Assembly (NCBI RefSeq): GCF_003298775.1
Contig: NZ_QNTQ01000011.1
Location: 62,001-126,000, forward strand
Reading direction: 5' to 3'
DNA: 64,000 nucleotides
Origin: Rhodosalinus halophilus
GTDB taxonomy: Bacteria > Pseudomonadota > Alphaproteobacteria > Rhodobacterales > Rhodobacteraceae
Each line of letters opens with the position of its first letter. The stretch's first letter is position 1. Positions 8,204 to 17,708 of this stretch are shown here, in pieces. A program made the translations under genes and the position numbers. A model generated the notes under the pieces. That model had not been told where the DNA came from. It was given only the letters and a program-made list of their open reading frames with translations, and did no database searches.

Positions 8204-9702
8204 TCGGCGGGGCCGAGGCCGTGCGCGGAGAGCATCTCGCGGACCTTCGCCACCAGGTCGCCGCGCGGCACCTCGACCTGGCTCGGGCGTTCCTTCCACT
8301 CCTCGAGCGTGGCGCTTTCGGCGATCTGGGCGCCGAGGATCAGGTCCTTGAGCTGGACGACGCCGCGCGCGCGCTCGTCCTCGCCCTCGATGACGGCGAC
8401 CGGCGCGCCGCGGCGGTCGGCGTATTTCATCTGGTTGCCGAAGTTCTTCGGATTGCCGAGATAGACCTCCGCGCGGACGCCGGCGGCGCGCAGCTCCGAC
8501 GCCATGCTCAGGTAGTCGGCCATCCGGTCGCGGTCCATCACGGTGACGACGACCGGACCGGCGGCCGCACCCTGTCCGATCCGGCCCTTATCGCGCAGCG
8601 CGGCGAGCAGGCGGTCCACCCCGATCGAGACGCCGGTGGCCGGCACCGCCTGCCCGGTGAAGCGTTTCACCAGGTCGTCGTAGCGCCCGCCCCCCGCGAC
8701 CGAGCCGAACTGCCGCTTGCGGCCCTTGTCGTCGAGGATCTCGAAGGTCAGCTCGGCCTCGTAGACCGGGCCGGTGTAGTAGCCGAGGCCGCGCACGACG
8801 GAGGGGTCGATCACGATGCGGTCGGGGCCGTAGCCCTGCGCCTCGAGAAGCTCCGCGATCTGGTGCAACTCGTCGACGCCCTCGGCGCCGACGGCGCTTT
8901 CGCCCACCGCCGCGGCGAGATTGGCGAGCGTCGCCTCCGCCGTCTCGCCCCGCGAGGTGAGGAAGGCGACCACGGGATCGGCCTGCTCGGGGCTGAGCCC
9001 GACGCCGTCGATGTAGGCCCCCGAGGCGTCCAGCCGGCCCTTGCCCAGGAGCTCGCGCACCCCGGCCTCGCCCACCTTGTCGAACTTGTCGATGGTGCGC
9101 AGGACGGCCGCCCGCTGCTCCTCGTCGGCGAGCCCCATGACCTCCAGCACGCCGTTCAGCACCTTCCGGTTGTTCACCCGCACCACGTAGTCCCCGCGCG
9201 GAATGCCCACGGCCTCCAGCGTGTCGGCGAGCATGGCGCAAATCTCGGCGTCGGCGGCCACGCTGCCCGCCCCAACGGTGTCGGCGTCGCACTGGTAGAA
9301 CTGCCGGTAGCGGCCCGGCCCCGGCTTCTCGTTGCGCCAGACGGGGCCCATGGCGTAGCGGCGGTAGGGGGTGGGCAGTTCCTGCCGGTGCTGGGCATAG
9401 ACGCGGGCCAATGGCGCGGTCAGGTCATAGCGCAGCGCGAGCCAGTCGCCCTTGCCCTCCTCCTCGTCCTCGGCCCAGGCGAAGACGCCGGCATGCGGGC
9501 GGTCCACGTCGGGCAGATACTTGCCCAGCGCCTCCAGCGTCTCCACCGCCGGGCTTTCCAGCGCCTCGAAGCCGTAGCGGCGATAGACGCCGGCGATGGT
9601 CTCCAGCATCTCGGCGCGCTCGGTCACTTCCGCGCCGAAATAGTCGCGGAAGCCCTTGGGCGTCTCGGCCTTCGGGCGCGGTGTCTTCCTGGGCTTGGCC
9701 AT
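8200..9702 (-). CDS. hisS: Histidyl-tRNA synthetase
   Basis: A 500-residue class II synthetase that charges tRNA-His in the cytoplasm. Visible motifs are [14 protein letters not shown], motif 2 [34 protein letters not shown] (histidine-binding loop) and motif 3 in [11 protein letters not shown]...[11 protein letters not shown]-terminal anticodon-binding domain covers about 400-500. It begins [20 protein letters not shown]. It leads the hisS-hisZ-hisG operon. Confidence 0.95.
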   Translation of the reverse strand: MAKPRKTPRPKAETPKGFRDYFGAEVTERAEMLETIAGVYRRYGFEALESPAVETLEALGKYLPDVDRPHAGVFAWAEDEEEGKGDWLALRYDLTAPLARVYAQHRQELPTPYRRYAMGPVWRNEKPGPGRYRQFYQCDADTVGAGSVAADAEICAMLADTLEAVGIPRGDYVVRVNNRKVLNGVLEVMGLADEEQRAAVLRTIDKFDKVGEAGVRELLGKGRLDASGAYIDGVGLSPEQADPVVAFLTSRGETAEATLANLAAAVGESAVGAEGVDELHQIAELLEAQGYGPDRIVIDPSVVRGLGYYTGPVYEAELTFEILDDKGRKRQFGSVAGGGRYDDLVKRFTGQAVPATGVSIGVDRLLAALRDKGRIGQGAAAGPVVVTVMDRDRMADYLSMASELRAAGVRAEVYLGNPKNFGNQMKYADRRGAPVAVIEGEDERARGVVQLKDLILGAQIAESATLEEWKERPSQVEVPRGDLVAKVREMLSAHGLGPAE

Positions 9703-9958
9703 GCGCGCGGGTCCCTCGGGATCGGGTCGCGGCGGGGTCTAGCCGAAGGCACCGCGGGGGGCAAGGCGGCCTCCGCACGGGCGGCGCCCGGGCAATCTGC
9801 ACGGACCGGCGATGGCAGCCGAACGAATTCTGCGCTATGGACGCCGAGACGTTCGCGCGGTCCCGCGCAGGGCCGCGCGCCGCAGCGAGGGAGTGCGCCA
9901 TGCCGTCCGACCGAACCCCAACATGCAGCCGGCGTCCCGCGACCCGGGGCCTGACCCG

Positions 9959-11371
9959 ATGAAGGTCGATACCGTCATCGTCGGCGCGGGAACGGCAGGG
10001 CTCTCGGCGCTGCGCGAGGTGCGCCGCTACACCGAGGATTTCCTGATCGTCAACGAGGGCGACTGGGGCACCACCTGCGCCACCGTCGGCTGCATGCCTT
10101 CCAAGGCGCTGATCGAGGCGGCGAACGCCTTTCACCGCCGGCATGCCTTCGAGGAGATGGGCATCCGCGGCGCTTCCGCCCTGCGCGCCGAGATCCCGGC
10201 GGTGCTCGCGCATGTGCGCGATCTGCGCGACGGCTTCGCCGCGGGGCCGCGCTCCGTGCCCGAGGATCTGGGCGCGCGGGCGGTGTCGGGGCGCGCGCGC
10301 CTCGCCGGCCCGGGGCGCGTCGAGATCGAGGGCGAGTCCGTCGAGGCCCGCGCGATCATCCTGGCGCCGGGCAGCCGCCCCATCGTGCCCCGGCCGTGGC
10401 GCGCCTTCGGCGCGCGCATCCTGACCTCGGACACGCTCTTCGAGCGCGCCGACCTGCCGCCGCGCATCGCCGTCGTGGGCCTCGGCGCGATCGGCGTGGA
10501 ACTCGCGCAGGCGCTGGCGCGGCTGGGCCTCGAGGTTGCGGGCTTCGATGCCGCAGAGACGCTGGCTGGCATCGACGACGCGGAGGTTCTGGCCGCCTTC
10601 CGCCCGCTGCTGGAACGCGAACTGGCCGTGCACCTGGGCGCCGAGGCCGCGTTGCGCGAGACCGAGGACGGGATCGAGGTCCGCGGCGGCGAGGGCCGTT
10701 TCGTCGCGGACGCGGTGCTCGCCGCGATGGGCAGGCAACCCAATGTCGAGGATCTCGGGCTGGAGACGCTGGGCGTGCCGCTCGGGCCGGACGGACTGCC
10801 CGAGATCGACCCCGAGACGCAGCGGATCGGCGAGCTGCCCGTGTTCCTGGCCGGCGACGGCAACGGCGACCGCCCGCTGCTGCACGAGGCGGCCGACGAC
10901 GGACACATCGCCGGGCGTGGCGCGGCGCCCGACGCCGCCCGCGCGGGGCATTGCCGCCGCACGCCGCTCTCCATCGTCTTCGCCGCGCCGCAGGTCGCGC
11001 GCGTGGGGCCGCCGCGGTCGGAGCTGCCCGAAGACCGCCTCGTCTGCGCCGAGGCCGACTTCTCGCGCCAGGCCCGCGCCCGCATGGCCGGCGAAGCGGC
11101 GGGGCTCCTGCGCGTCTTCGCCGACCGGAAGACCGGCCGCCTGCTCGGCGCCGAGATGTGCGTGCCGGCCGCCGAGCATCTGGCGCATCTTCTCGCACTT
11201 GCGGTGGAGCAGGAAATGACGGTCGCGGACGTGCTCGCGATGCCGTTCTACCACCCGGTGATCGAGGAGGGTCTGCGCGGCGCCTTGCGGGCCGTTTCCA
11301 GGGAACTGCCGGACAAGGGCGGCTCCGACCTCTCGGATTGCGGGGACATCGGACAGGAGGCGCTCGAGTAG
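9959..11371 (+). CDS. Lipoamide-dehydrogenase-like FAD/NAD disulfide oxidoreductase
   Basis: A 470-residue class I pyridine nucleotide-disulfide oxidoreductase. It has an FAD dinucleotide-binding GAGTAG (9-14), the redox pair C40-ATVG-C45 followed by MPSKAL, a second Rossmann motif (VVGLGAIGVELA) for NAD(P)H, and a C-terminal dimerisation domain with the catalytic His region FYHPVIEEGL. It is unlinked to any 2-oxoacid dehydrogenase gene, so it may be a soluble transhydrogenase-like or general disulfide reductase rather than the complex E3. ATG at 9959 is chosen since it starts the family N-terminus; an in-frame ATG at 9923 is possible. The 256 bases upstream hold no gene. Confidence 0.85.
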   Translation: MKVDTVIVGAGTAGLSALREVRRYTEDFLIVNEGDWGTTCATVGCMPSKALIEAANAFHRRHAFEEMGIRGASALRAEIPAVLAHVRDLRDGFAAGPRSVPEDLGARAVSGRARLAGPGRVEIEGESVEARAIILAPGSRPIVPRPWRAFGARILTSDTLFERADLPPRIAVVGLGAIGVELAQALARLGLEVAGFDAAETLAGIDDAEVLAAFRPLLERELAVHLGAEAALRETEDGIEVRGGEGRFVADAVLAAMGRQPNVEDLGLETLGVPLGPDGLPEIDPETQRIGELPVFLAGDGNGDRPLLHEAADDGHIAGRGAAPDAARAGHCRRTPLSIVFAAPQVARVGPPRSELPEDRLVCAEADFSRQARARMAGEAAGLLRVFADRKTGRLLGAEMCVPAAEHLAHLLALAVEQEMTVADVLAMPFYHPVIEEGLRGALRAVSRELPDKGGSDLSDCGDIGQEALE

Positions 11372-11444
11372 CGGCATCGCGGGAACCGTGGGCGGCGCCC
11401 TGCATTGGTGGGTGGAGATTCACGCACCGCGAATGGAGGGCCGG

Positions 11445-11732
11445 ATGACCGATCGTGACACCTACATCGAGAAGACCAAGGCGAAACTGGACCAGTGGAA
11501 CGCCGAGATCGACCGCATCAAGGCCAGGGCCGAAGAGGCCCAGGCCGATGCGAAGATCGAGTACGAGAAGCAGCTCGAGGAGATGCGCCAGCAGCGTGAC
11601 GAGGCGCAGTCGCAGCTCGACGAGATGCGGCAGGCCAGCGACCGGGCCTGGGACGACATGAAGAGCGGCTTCGACAAGGCCTGGAGCGAGATCCAGTCCG
11701 CCTTCGATCAGGCGCTGGCGCGCTACCGCTGA
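11445..11732 (+). CDS. Small coiled-coil protein
   Basis: A 95-residue, highly charged, almost wholly helical protein with heptad-like spacing throughout ([20 protein letters not shown], then repeated Glu/Gln/Lys to ALARYR). No signal peptide or membrane span. It resembles small coiled-coil stress proteins sometimes labelled sll1863 family; that label is from memory. A GAGGG ribosome-binding site precedes ATG at 11445. A strong hairpin follows, suggesting a one-gene unit. Confidence 0.75.
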   Translation: MTDRDTYIEKTKAKLDQWNAEIDRIKARAEEAQADAKIEYEKQLEEMRQQRDEAQSQLDEMRQASDRAWDDMKSGFDKAWSEIQSAFDQALARYR

Positions 11733-11756
11733 CGCTTGCGGCACGGGCGGGCGCAC

Positions 11757-11790
11757 CCGGCGGCCTCCGGGCGCGCCCGGAAGCCGCCGG
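11757..11790 (+). terminator. Rho-independent-like terminator after the coiled-coil gene
   Basis: Outer arms CCGGCGGC/GCCGCCGG enclose a 16-bp perfect inner palindrome (TCCGGGCGCGCCCGGA); TTATTGATTT follows. It separates the coiled-coil gene from trpA. Confidence 0.7.
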
Positions 11791-11850
11791 TTATTGATTT
11801 CCGGGCAGGCCTGCGGCACAGGAGCCGGGCCAGGAAAATGGAGCGCCCGG

Positions 11851-12642
11851 ATGAGCCGTATCGCCGCCCGATTCGAGAAGCTGCGCGCCGAGGGCCGCAA
11901 GGCCTTCGTCTCCTACGTCATGGCGGGCGATCCGGATCACGCCACCTCGCTGGAGATCCTGAAGGGCCTGCCCCGTGCGGGTGTCGATATCGTCGAGCTC
12001 GGCGTCCCCTTCACCGACCCGATGGCCGACGGGCCGACGATCCAGGCCGCCGGGCAGCGTGCCCTCGCCGGCGGGCAGACGCTGGAGCGGACGCTGGCCA
12101 TGGTCCGCGCCTTCCGCGAGGGCGATGCCGAGACGCCCCTGGTGCTGATGGGCTACTACAACCCCATCTACAGCCGGGGTGTCGCCCGTTTTCTCGAGGA
12201 TGCGGCGACCGCGGGCGTCGACGGGCTGATCGTCGTCGATCTGCCGCCGGAGGAGGACGACGAGCTCTGCCTGCCCGCGCTGGCGGCGGGGATCGATTTC
12301 ATCCGTCTGGCCACGCCGACGACCGACGACAGGCGCCTGCCCAAGGTGCTCGAGAACACCAGCGGCTTCGTCTACTATGTCTCGATCACCGGGATCACCG
12401 GCGCTGCCGAGGCGCAGGCCGAGGTGGTCGGGCCCGAAGTCGCCCGCATCAAGGCCCGCACGGACCTGCCCGTGCTCGTCGGCTTCGGCATCCGCTCGCC
12501 GCAATCGGCGGAGGCGATCGCCGGCGTGGCGGACGGTTGCGTCGTGGGCAGCGCCATCGTCTCGGAAATCGCCGCCGGGAAGCCGGTCGCCGAGGTGCTC
12601 GACTACGTCCGCGGCCTGGCCGAGGGCGCGCACCGCGCCTGA
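11851..12642 (+). CDS. trpA: Tryptophan synthase alpha chain
   Basis: A 263-residue TIM-barrel that cleaves indole-3-glycerol phosphate to indole for TrpB. The catalytic Glu and Asp lie in [22 protein letters not shown], the phosphate-binding GFGIRSPQ and VVGSAIV segments are present. The start at 11851 ([19 protein letters not shown]) is preceded by a weak ribosome-binding region. It is about 9 kb from trpB and in opposite orientation, so the usual trpFBA run is split here. Confidence 0.95.
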   Translation: MSRIAARFEKLRAEGRKAFVSYVMAGDPDHATSLEILKGLPRAGVDIVELGVPFTDPMADGPTIQAAGQRALAGGQTLERTLAMVRAFREGDAETPLVLMGYYNPIYSRGVARFLEDAATAGVDGLIVVDLPPEEDDELCLPALAAGIDFIRLATPTTDDRRLPKVLENTSGFVYYVSITGITGAAEAQAEVVGPEVARIKARTDLPVLVGFGIRSPQSAEAIAGVADGCVVGSAIVSEIAAGKPVAEVLDYVRGLAEGAHRA

Positions 12643-12707
12643 GCGCGCAGCGGCAGAGCCCGCGGCCTGACGCGCGACGCGAACCGGCTCCACCGCACGG
12701 GCTTCGT

Positions 12708-12736
12708 CCGCTCCTTCTTCTTGGGAGAAATATCCC
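12708..12736 (-). repeat. Extragenic repeat, copy A
   Basis: On the minus strand this reads GGGATATTTC...CAAGAAGAAGG..., matching the layout of copies at 14596-14623 and 52501-52528. It lies between convergent trpA and the MaoC gene, next to the hairpin at 12743-12761. Confidence 0.5.
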
Positions 12737-12742
12737 GGGGGT

Positions 12743-12761
12743 CCGGGGGCAGCGCCCCCGG
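12743..12761. terminator. Hairpin between convergent trpA and MaoC genes
   Basis: A perfect 8-bp stem CCGGGGGC/GCCCCCGG has a 3-nt loop. It can act in either direction. Together with the adjacent repeat it fills the 139-base gap between trpA and the MaoC-family gene. Confidence 0.55.
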
Positions 12762-12781
12762 CGCGGCGGCGCAGCGCCCGC

Positions 12782-13231
12782 TCAGGCCCGTGGTCGACGC
12801 CGCAGAAGATGCGTGGCCTGGTAGTCCATCACCAGCACGTCCTCCTGGTTGAAGACCTCGTAGCGGATCACCGTGCGCCCCCGGTCGGGATGGCGGCGCG
12901 ACGGCGTGGAGTCGACGACCTCCGCGCGCACGCTAAGCCGGTCGCCCGGCCGGACCGGCGCGCGCCAGTTCAGGTAATCGAACCCCGCCGCGCCCAGCGA
13001 CGCCTCGCGCCACAGCCCGGTCTCCAGCGTCAGGTTGAAGGCCGTAAGAAGCGTGTGGAACCCGCTGGCGATCAGGCCGCCGTAGAGCGTCTGCGCCGCC
13101 GCCTCGGGATCGAGGTGGAAGAGCTGCGGATCCCACTGACCGGCGAAGGCGAGGATCTCGTCCTCGCCGAGCGCACGGGTGGCGGTCTCGAAGCGATATC
13201 CCGGCGTCAGATCTTCGAACCAGAGCGTCAT
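12782..13231 (-). CDS. MaoC-family hydratase/dehydratase
   Basis: A 149-residue hotdog-fold protein carrying the hydratase-2 pattern FAGQWDPQLFHLDPEAA followed by YGGLIASGFHTL, where Asp and His are the catalytic pair for adding water to enoyl-thioesters. The start at 13231 (MTLWFEDLTPGYRF) gives the usual family length. Substrate (CoA thioester type) is not predictable. It diverges from lldD at 13361. Confidence 0.85.
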   Translation of the reverse strand: MTLWFEDLTPGYRFETATRALGEDEILAFAGQWDPQLFHLDPEAAAQTLYGGLIASGFHTLLTAFNLTLETGLWREASLGAAGFDYLNWRAPVRPGDRLSVRAEVVDSTPSRRHPDRGRTVIRYEVFNQEDVLVMDYQATHLLRRRPRA

Positions 13232-13360
13232 CGGGCTCCCCCTCGCGGCACGACCGGCGCAGGCTAGCACCCGCAACGGCCGGGCGCCACGGGCGCCGCG
13301 CTTGCCTCGCGCGGGGCTGCTTGCTAAGCGCGATCGAGCCCGGAGGAGGAAGCTGCCCCC

Positions 13361-14530
13361 ATGCCCGTGATCACCAACATCGACGATCTTCGCCGGCTCT
13401 ACGCGCGCCGCGTGCCGCGCATGTTCTACGACTACACGGAATCCGGCAGCTGGACCGAGCAGACCTTCCGCGAGAACACCACCGACTTCGAGCAGATCCG
13501 CCTGCGCCAGCGCGTGGCGGTCGACATGCAGGGCCGCTCCACCGCGACCAGCATGGTGGGCCAGGAGGTGGCGATGCCCGTGGCGCTGGCGCCGGTGGGG
13601 CTGACGGGCATGCAGCACGCCGACGGCGAGATCAAGGCCGCCCGCGCGGCCGAGCGCTTCGGCGTGCCCTTCACGCTCTCCACCATGTCCATCTGTTCGA
13701 TCGAGGACGTGGCCGCGCATACCGAGCGGCCCTTCTGGTTCCAGCTCTACACGATGAAGGACGAGGACTACGTCCGCCGCCTGATCGCGCGGGCAAGGGA
13801 CGCGAAATGCTCGGCGCTCGTCATCACGCTCGACCTGCAGATCCTCGGCCAGCGGCACAAGGACATAAAGAACGGTCTGTCGGCGCCGCCGAAGCTCACG
13901 CCGAAGACGATCCTGAACCTCGCCACCAAGTGGGGCTGGGGGCTCGAGATGCTCTCGACCCGGCGGCGCCAGTTCGGAAACATCGTGGGCCATGTCGACG
14001 GTATCTCGGACCCTTCCTCGCTGATGGCCTGGACGAACGAGCAGTTCGACCCCTCGCTCGACTGGGAAAAGGTGAAGAAGATCCGCGACCAGTGGGACGG
14101 CCCGGTAATCCTGAAGGGCATCCTCGACGCCGAGGACGCGAAGGCGGCGCTGAAGGTTGGCGCCGATGCGATCGTCGTGTCGAACCACGGCGGCCGGCAA
14201 CTCGACGGCGCGCTGAGCTCGATCCGCGCGCTGCCCTCGATCCTCGACGCGGTGGGCGACCGGATCGAGGTGCATCTCGACAGCGGAATCCGCTCGGGTC
14301 AGGACATCCTCAAGGCCGTGGCGATGGGCGCGAAGGGCACCTGGATCGGCCGCGCCTACATCTATGGCCTGGGCGCCATGGGCCAGCAGGGGGTGACCCG
14401 CGCGCTCGAGCTTCTCCACAAGGAACTCGACGTCTCGATGGCGCTTTGCGGACGGCGCCGGATCGGGGAGCTCGACCGCGACGTGCTGCTGATCCCGCGC
14501 GACTTCGAGGGCACCTGGCAGACCGGCTGA
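13361..14530 (+). CDS. lldD: FMN-dependent alpha-hydroxy-acid dehydrogenase, probably L-lactate dehydrogenase
   Basis: A 389-residue TIM-barrel flavoenzyme. It has the N-terminal YDYTESGSWTE segment, the catalytic His with substrate Arg in VVSNHGGRQLDGA, and FMN phosphate contacts in LDSGIRSGQDILKA and IGRAYIYGL. It oxidises L-lactate or a related 2-hydroxyacid to the keto acid and passes electrons to the respiratory chain. Glycolate, mandelate or other 2-hydroxyacid oxidase activity remains possible. GGAGGA lies about 9 bases ahead of ATG. Confidence 0.85.
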   Translation: MPVITNIDDLRRLYARRVPRMFYDYTESGSWTEQTFRENTTDFEQIRLRQRVAVDMQGRSTATSMVGQEVAMPVALAPVGLTGMQHADGEIKAARAAERFGVPFTLSTMSICSIEDVAAHTERPFWFQLYTMKDEDYVRRLIARARDAKCSALVITLDLQILGQRHKDIKNGLSAPPKLTPKTILNLATKWGWGLEMLSTRRRQFGNIVGHVDGISDPSSLMAWTNEQFDPSLDWEKVKKIRDQWDGPVILKGILDAEDAKAALKVGADAIVVSNHGGRQLDGALSSIRALPSILDAVGDRIEVHLDSGIRSGQDILKAVAMGAKGTWIGRAYIYGLGAMGQQGVTRALELLHKELDVSMALCGRRRIGELDRDVLLIPRDFEGTWQTG

Positions 14531-14570
14531 GGCGGCGCGCATCCCGCGCCCGCCCGGGCGCTCCGCCGCC

Positions 14571-14587
14571 GTCGGCCTTCGGCCGAC
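14571..14587. terminator. Hairpin between convergent lldD and MFS genes
   Basis: A 7-bp stem GTCGGCC/GGCCGAC has a TTC loop. It is followed by the extragenic repeat at 14596-14623. Confidence 0.5.
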
Positions 14588-14595
14588 TCCCGCGG

Positions 14596-14623
14596 GGTAT
14601 TTCGGGCAAGAGGAAGGACCGGG
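14596..14623 (+). repeat. Extragenic repeat, copy B
   Basis: Starts GGTATTTC and ends AGGAAGGACCGGG. It is 28 nt long and matches 52501-52528 at 22 positions. It ends 11 bases before the stop of the opposite-strand MFS gene, in a convergent gap, as copy C does beside suhB. Confidence 0.55.
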
Positions 14624-14634
14624 GGACCGCGCGT

Positions 14635-15789
14635 TCAGCCACGCGCGGCGGCACGGGCGAGCCAGGGCGCGAGCACCAGCGGGACCAGCGCGATCGAGGC
14701 CGCGATCCAGGCGAAGGAGAGCCACAGGCCCTGCCAGTCGGCGAGCGCGCCCATCACGGGCGGGCCCAGCATGAAGGCGCCGTAGCCGATGAAGGAGGCC
14801 GTGGCGATGGCGCTCGCGCGCGCCGCGGGCGCGGCGCCGCGGCCGATGAGCGCGAGACCCAGGGGCAGGATGACCGAGGCCCCGAGGCCCATGCAGGCGA
14901 AGCCCAGGTAGGTGGCCGCGAGCCCCGGCGCCCAGGCGGCGAGCGCCGTGCCCGCGGCGGCGAGCGTGCCGGCGAGCGCGAGCAGCCGCGCCTCGTCCGC
15001 GTAGCGCAGGGCCGCCTGCGCCGCGATGCGCCCCAGCCCCAGCGTGAGGCCCAGCACGACGGGCCCCATCGCCCCGGCGAGCGCGCTCGCGCCTGCGGAG
15101 CGTTCCAGGTGGAGCGCCGACCAGCCGTCCGCCGCGCCTTCGGCCAAGAACCCCACGAAGAGGACCGCACCGCCTGCCGCGATCAGCGCGACCGGGCGCG
15201 GCCCATCGCCGCCGGCGGGCGCATCGCGCGCCTCGGCGTCGCCGGTGGTGCCGGTGACGAGCTGCGACATGGCGAGGGCCGCGAGCGCGGCGGCGCCAAG
15301 CGTGATCTCGAGCGGCACGCCCGCCTGCCGCGCGAGCCCCGCGCAGAGCGCGGCGCCGGCGTAGACCAGCGCGTAGACCGCATGCGCGAGGCTCATCAGC
15401 CCCCGCCCCTCGGCCGCCTCGATGCGCGCGATCCGCAGGTTGACGGAGACGTCCATCAGCCCGGAGCCGATCCCGGCGAGGAAGAGCGCCGCGGCGAGCG
15501 CCAGCGGGTCGCGGGCGAGGGCCAGCCCGGCGATGGCGGCCACCAGCACGAGCGCCGCGCCCCGCGTCGCGCGCAGCCCCGCCACGCGGTCGGCCCAGCC
15601 GGCCGCGAAGAGCGCGACCGCCGCCCCCATCGTGGCCATCAGGATGGCGAGGCCCAGTTCGACGTCCGACATGCCCGCGCGCGTCTTGAGCGCGGGCACC
15701 GTCGCTGCCAGCGTGCCCCAGAACAGCGCCATCGCGGCGAAGGCCGCGGAGGGCGCGCGGGTGAGGCGAAGATCGGCCAGCATCTGCAT
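14635..15789 (-). CDS. Major facilitator superfamily transporter
   Basis: A 384-residue membrane protein with about 12 hydrophobic spans and a short polar centre (TTGDAEARDAPAGGDGPRP, about residues 185-205). The loop 2-3 motif is a variant (GWADRVAGLRATRG). It resembles MFS members related to the sugar/fucose permease-like and YbjJ-type groups; the substrate is unknown. The start at 15789 (MQMLADLRLTRAPS) removes an unlikely basic leader. It diverges from rplY. Confidence 0.85.
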   Translation of the reverse strand: MQMLADLRLTRAPSAAFAAMALFWGTLAATVPALKTRAGMSDVELGLAILMATMGAAVALFAAGWADRVAGLRATRGAALVLVAAIAGLALARDPLALAAALFLAGIGSGLMDVSVNLRIARIEAAEGRGLMSLAHAVYALVYAGAALCAGLARQAGVPLEITLGAAALAALAMSQLVTGTTGDAEARDAPAGGDGPRPVALIAAGGAVLFVGFLAEGAADGWSALHLERSAGASALAGAMGPVVLGLTLGLGRIAAQAALRYADEARLLALAGTLAAAGTALAAWAPGLAATYLGFACMGLGASVILPLGLALIGRGAAPAARASAIATASFIGYGAFMLGPPVMGALADWQGLWLSFAWIAASIALVPLVLAPWLARAAARG

Positions 15790-15932
15790 GACCGGCACTT
15801 TGCACGGGGCCCTGCGGCCGGCAAGAGCCCGCATTTCCGCTTGCCAAGCCGGGCGATCCGGTCTATCGGCGCGGCTTCATGCGGGGTGACAGCCTTGGAG
15901 GCACCCCGCGCCAATCCTGTCGGAGTGACATC

Positions 15933-16574
15933 ATGGCTGGAGAAATTCCGGATCTTGTTGTCCAGGAACGGGCGAGGTCGGGCAAGGGCGCCGCTCGCCA
16001 GGCGCGCCGCGAGGGCCACGTTCCTGGAATCGTCTACGGCGGCGGGGCCGATCCCCTGCCGATCCAGATGCCCTTCAACGAGCTGATGAAGCGGCTCAAG
16101 AAGGGCCGTTTCCTGTCCACGCTCTTCAACCTGAAGGTCGAGGGGCATGAGGACGTGCGCGTGATCTGCCGTGCGGTGCAGCGCGACGTGGTCAAGGATC
16201 TGCCCACGCATGTGGACTTCCTGCGGCTGCGGCGCACCACGAAGATCAACCTCTTCATCCCGGTCGAATTCGTCGGGCGCGAGACCGCGCCGGGGCTGAA
16301 GCGCGGCGGCGTGCTGACCGTGGTGCGCCCCGAGGTCGAGCTTCTGGTGACGGCCGGCGACATCCCCGATCACATCACCGTGGATCTCTCGGGCCTCGAC
16401 ATCGGCGATACGGCCACGATCTCGTCGGTCGAGCTTCCGGCGGGCGCGAAGCCCACGATCGACCGCGACTTCGTGATCGCCAACATCTCGGCGCCCTCCG
16501 GTCTGCGCGCCGAGGAAGCCGAGGCCGCCGAAGCCGAAGGCGGCGAGGAAGAGGGCGAGGGCGAAGAGGCCTGA
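15933..16574 (+). CDS. rplY: 50S ribosomal protein L25/general stress protein Ctc
   Basis: A 213-residue long-form L25. The N-terminal 5S-rRNA-binding domain (about 1-95) contains [23 protein letters not shown]5-like C-terminal beta domain (about 100-190) carries the [15 protein letters not shown] segment. The tail after about residue 190 is very acidic (repeated Glu/Ala). The start at 15933 gives [15 protein letters not shown]. It is upstream of pth, a common bacterial pairing, although here an opposite-strand gene and a terminator lie between them. Confidence 0.93.
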   Translation: MAGEIPDLVVQERARSGKGAARQARREGHVPGIVYGGGADPLPIQMPFNELMKRLKKGRFLSTLFNLKVEGHEDVRVICRAVQRDVVKDLPTHVDFLRLRRTTKINLFIPVEFVGRETAPGLKRGGVLTVVRPEVELLVTAGDIPDHITVDLSGLDIGDTATISSVELPAGAKPTIDRDFVIANISAPSGLRAEEAEAAEAEGGEEEGEGEEA

Positions 16575-16599
16575 TCCCCGATCTCGGCCGGACGTATCC

Positions 16600-16623
16600 G
16601 GGCGGGGCCGCCGGGCCCCGCCC
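16600..16623 (+). terminator. Terminator of rplY
   Basis: A perfect 9-bp stem GGGCGGGGC/GCCCCGCCC has a 6-nt loop and is followed by TTTCTCG. It lies 25 bases after the rplY stop. Confidence 0.7.
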
Positions 16624-16632
16624 TTTCTCGTC

Positions 16633-16944
16633 TCAATCGAGCTTCTGCACGGTTTCGAAGACCTCGAGCTCGGGCGGCTCGAGATAGAGCTCCTTGTGCC
16701 CGCCCGCACCCTTGTGCGCCTCGCGGAAGGCCTCGGACCGCGTCCAGTCGAGGAAATGCGCCTCGCTCTCCCAGGCCGTGTGCGAGGCGTAGAGGCGATA
16801 GCCGTCCTTTTCCGGCCCCTTGAGCAGGTGAAAGGCCTTGAAGCCCGGCACGCTCCGCAGGTGGCTGTCGCGCTTCGTCCAGACCTCCTCGAAGGCGGCC
16901 TCCTCGCCCAGCTTCACCTTGAAGCGGTTCATCGTCAGATACAT
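16633..16944 (-). CDS. Antibiotic biosynthesis monooxygenase (ABM) domain protein
   Basis: A 103-residue single-domain protein with the dimeric ferredoxin-like ABM pattern: FKVKLGEEAAFEEVWTKRD, PGFKAFHLLKG, YASHTAWESEAHFLDWTRSE. Members include heme-degrading IsdG-type and quinol monooxygenases; the spacing fits an IsdG/HmoB-like protein, but the heme ligand cannot be assigned with confidence. The start at 16944 (MYLTMNRFKVK) is used. It diverges from pth by 80 bases. Confidence 0.8.
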   Translation of the reverse strand: MYLTMNRFKVKLGEEAAFEEVWTKRDSHLRSVPGFKAFHLLKGPEKDGYRLYASHTAWESEAHFLDWTRSEAFREAHKGAGGHKELYLEPPELEVFETVQKLD

Positions 16945-17024
16945 CGCGCGTCTCCCCGATCTGGCCTTTTCCGCAGTTTCCCGGCATCTAGACTTTGCAA
17001 CAGCGGCCAGCAAGGAGGGGCGCG

Positions 17025-17708
17025 ATGCAGCTCTTCGTGGGCCTCGGCAACCCGGGGGCGAAATATGCGAGGAACCGGCACAACATCGGCTTCATGGCGG
17101 TGGACCGGATCGCGGAGGATCATGGTTTCGGGCCTTGGCGGTCGAAGTTCCGGGCCGAGGTGGCCGAGGGGCGGCTCGGCGGCGAGAAGGTGATCCTGCT
17201 CAAGCCGCAGACCTACATGAACCTCTCGGGCCAGTCGGTGGGCGAGGCCATGCGCTTCTACAAGCTCGCCGCGGAGGACGTGACCGTCTTTCACGACGAG
17301 CTCGACCTCGCGCCCGGCAAGGTCCGCGTCAAGCAGGGCGGTGGGCATGCCGGGCACAACGGTCTGCGCTCGATCCACGCGCATATCGGCGAGGCCTACA
17401 GGCGCGTGCGCCTCGGCATCGGCCATCCGGGGCACAAGGATCTGGTCTCGGCCTATGTGCTGCACGACTTCGCCAAGGCCGACGAGGACTGGCTCGACGA
17501 TCTGATGCGCGGGGTCTCGGACGGGGCGCCGCATCTGGCCGAAGGCGACCAGAGCCGTTTCCAGAACGCCGTGGCGCAACGCATGGCGCCCGCGCGTCAG
17601 CAGGCCGCGCCCGCAGAACCGGCGCCCGGGGACGCGACGCCCGAGCGCGCGCAGCAGGCGCCCGACACGCGCACGCCGCTGCAGAAGCTGGTGGACCGCT
17701 TCCGGTGA
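17025..17708 (+). CDS. pth: Peptidyl-tRNA hydrolase
   Basis: A 227-residue enzyme that frees tRNAs from stalled peptides. The active-site set is visible: N10 in GLGNPG, H20 in RHNIGF, N68 region in QTYMNLSG, and Asp in [19 protein letters not shown]. Residues after about 188 form an Ala/Pro/Gln-rich extension beyond the usual core, ending [18 protein letters not shown] precedes ATG at 17025. The stop overlaps the GTG start of the DUF2332 gene by 4 bases. Confidence 0.95.
   Translation: MQLFVGLGNPGAKYARNRHNIGFMAVDRIAEDHGFGPWRSKFRAEVAEGRLGGEKVILLKPQTYMNLSGQSVGEAMRFYKLAAEDVTVFHDELDLAPGKVRVKQGGGHAGHNGLRSIHAHIGEAYRRVRLGIGHPGHKDLVSAYVLHDFAKADEDWLDDLMRGVSDGAPHLAEGDQSRFQNAVAQRMAPARQQAAPAEPAPGDATPERAQQAPDTRTPLQKLVDRFR

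Noticed and set aside
11382-11406. GGAAC-N16-CATT upstream of the coiled-coil gene as an EcfG promoter
   Set aside because: The -10 part deviates (CATT, not CGTT) and GGAAC is common in this GC-rich DNA; too weak to list as a feature.
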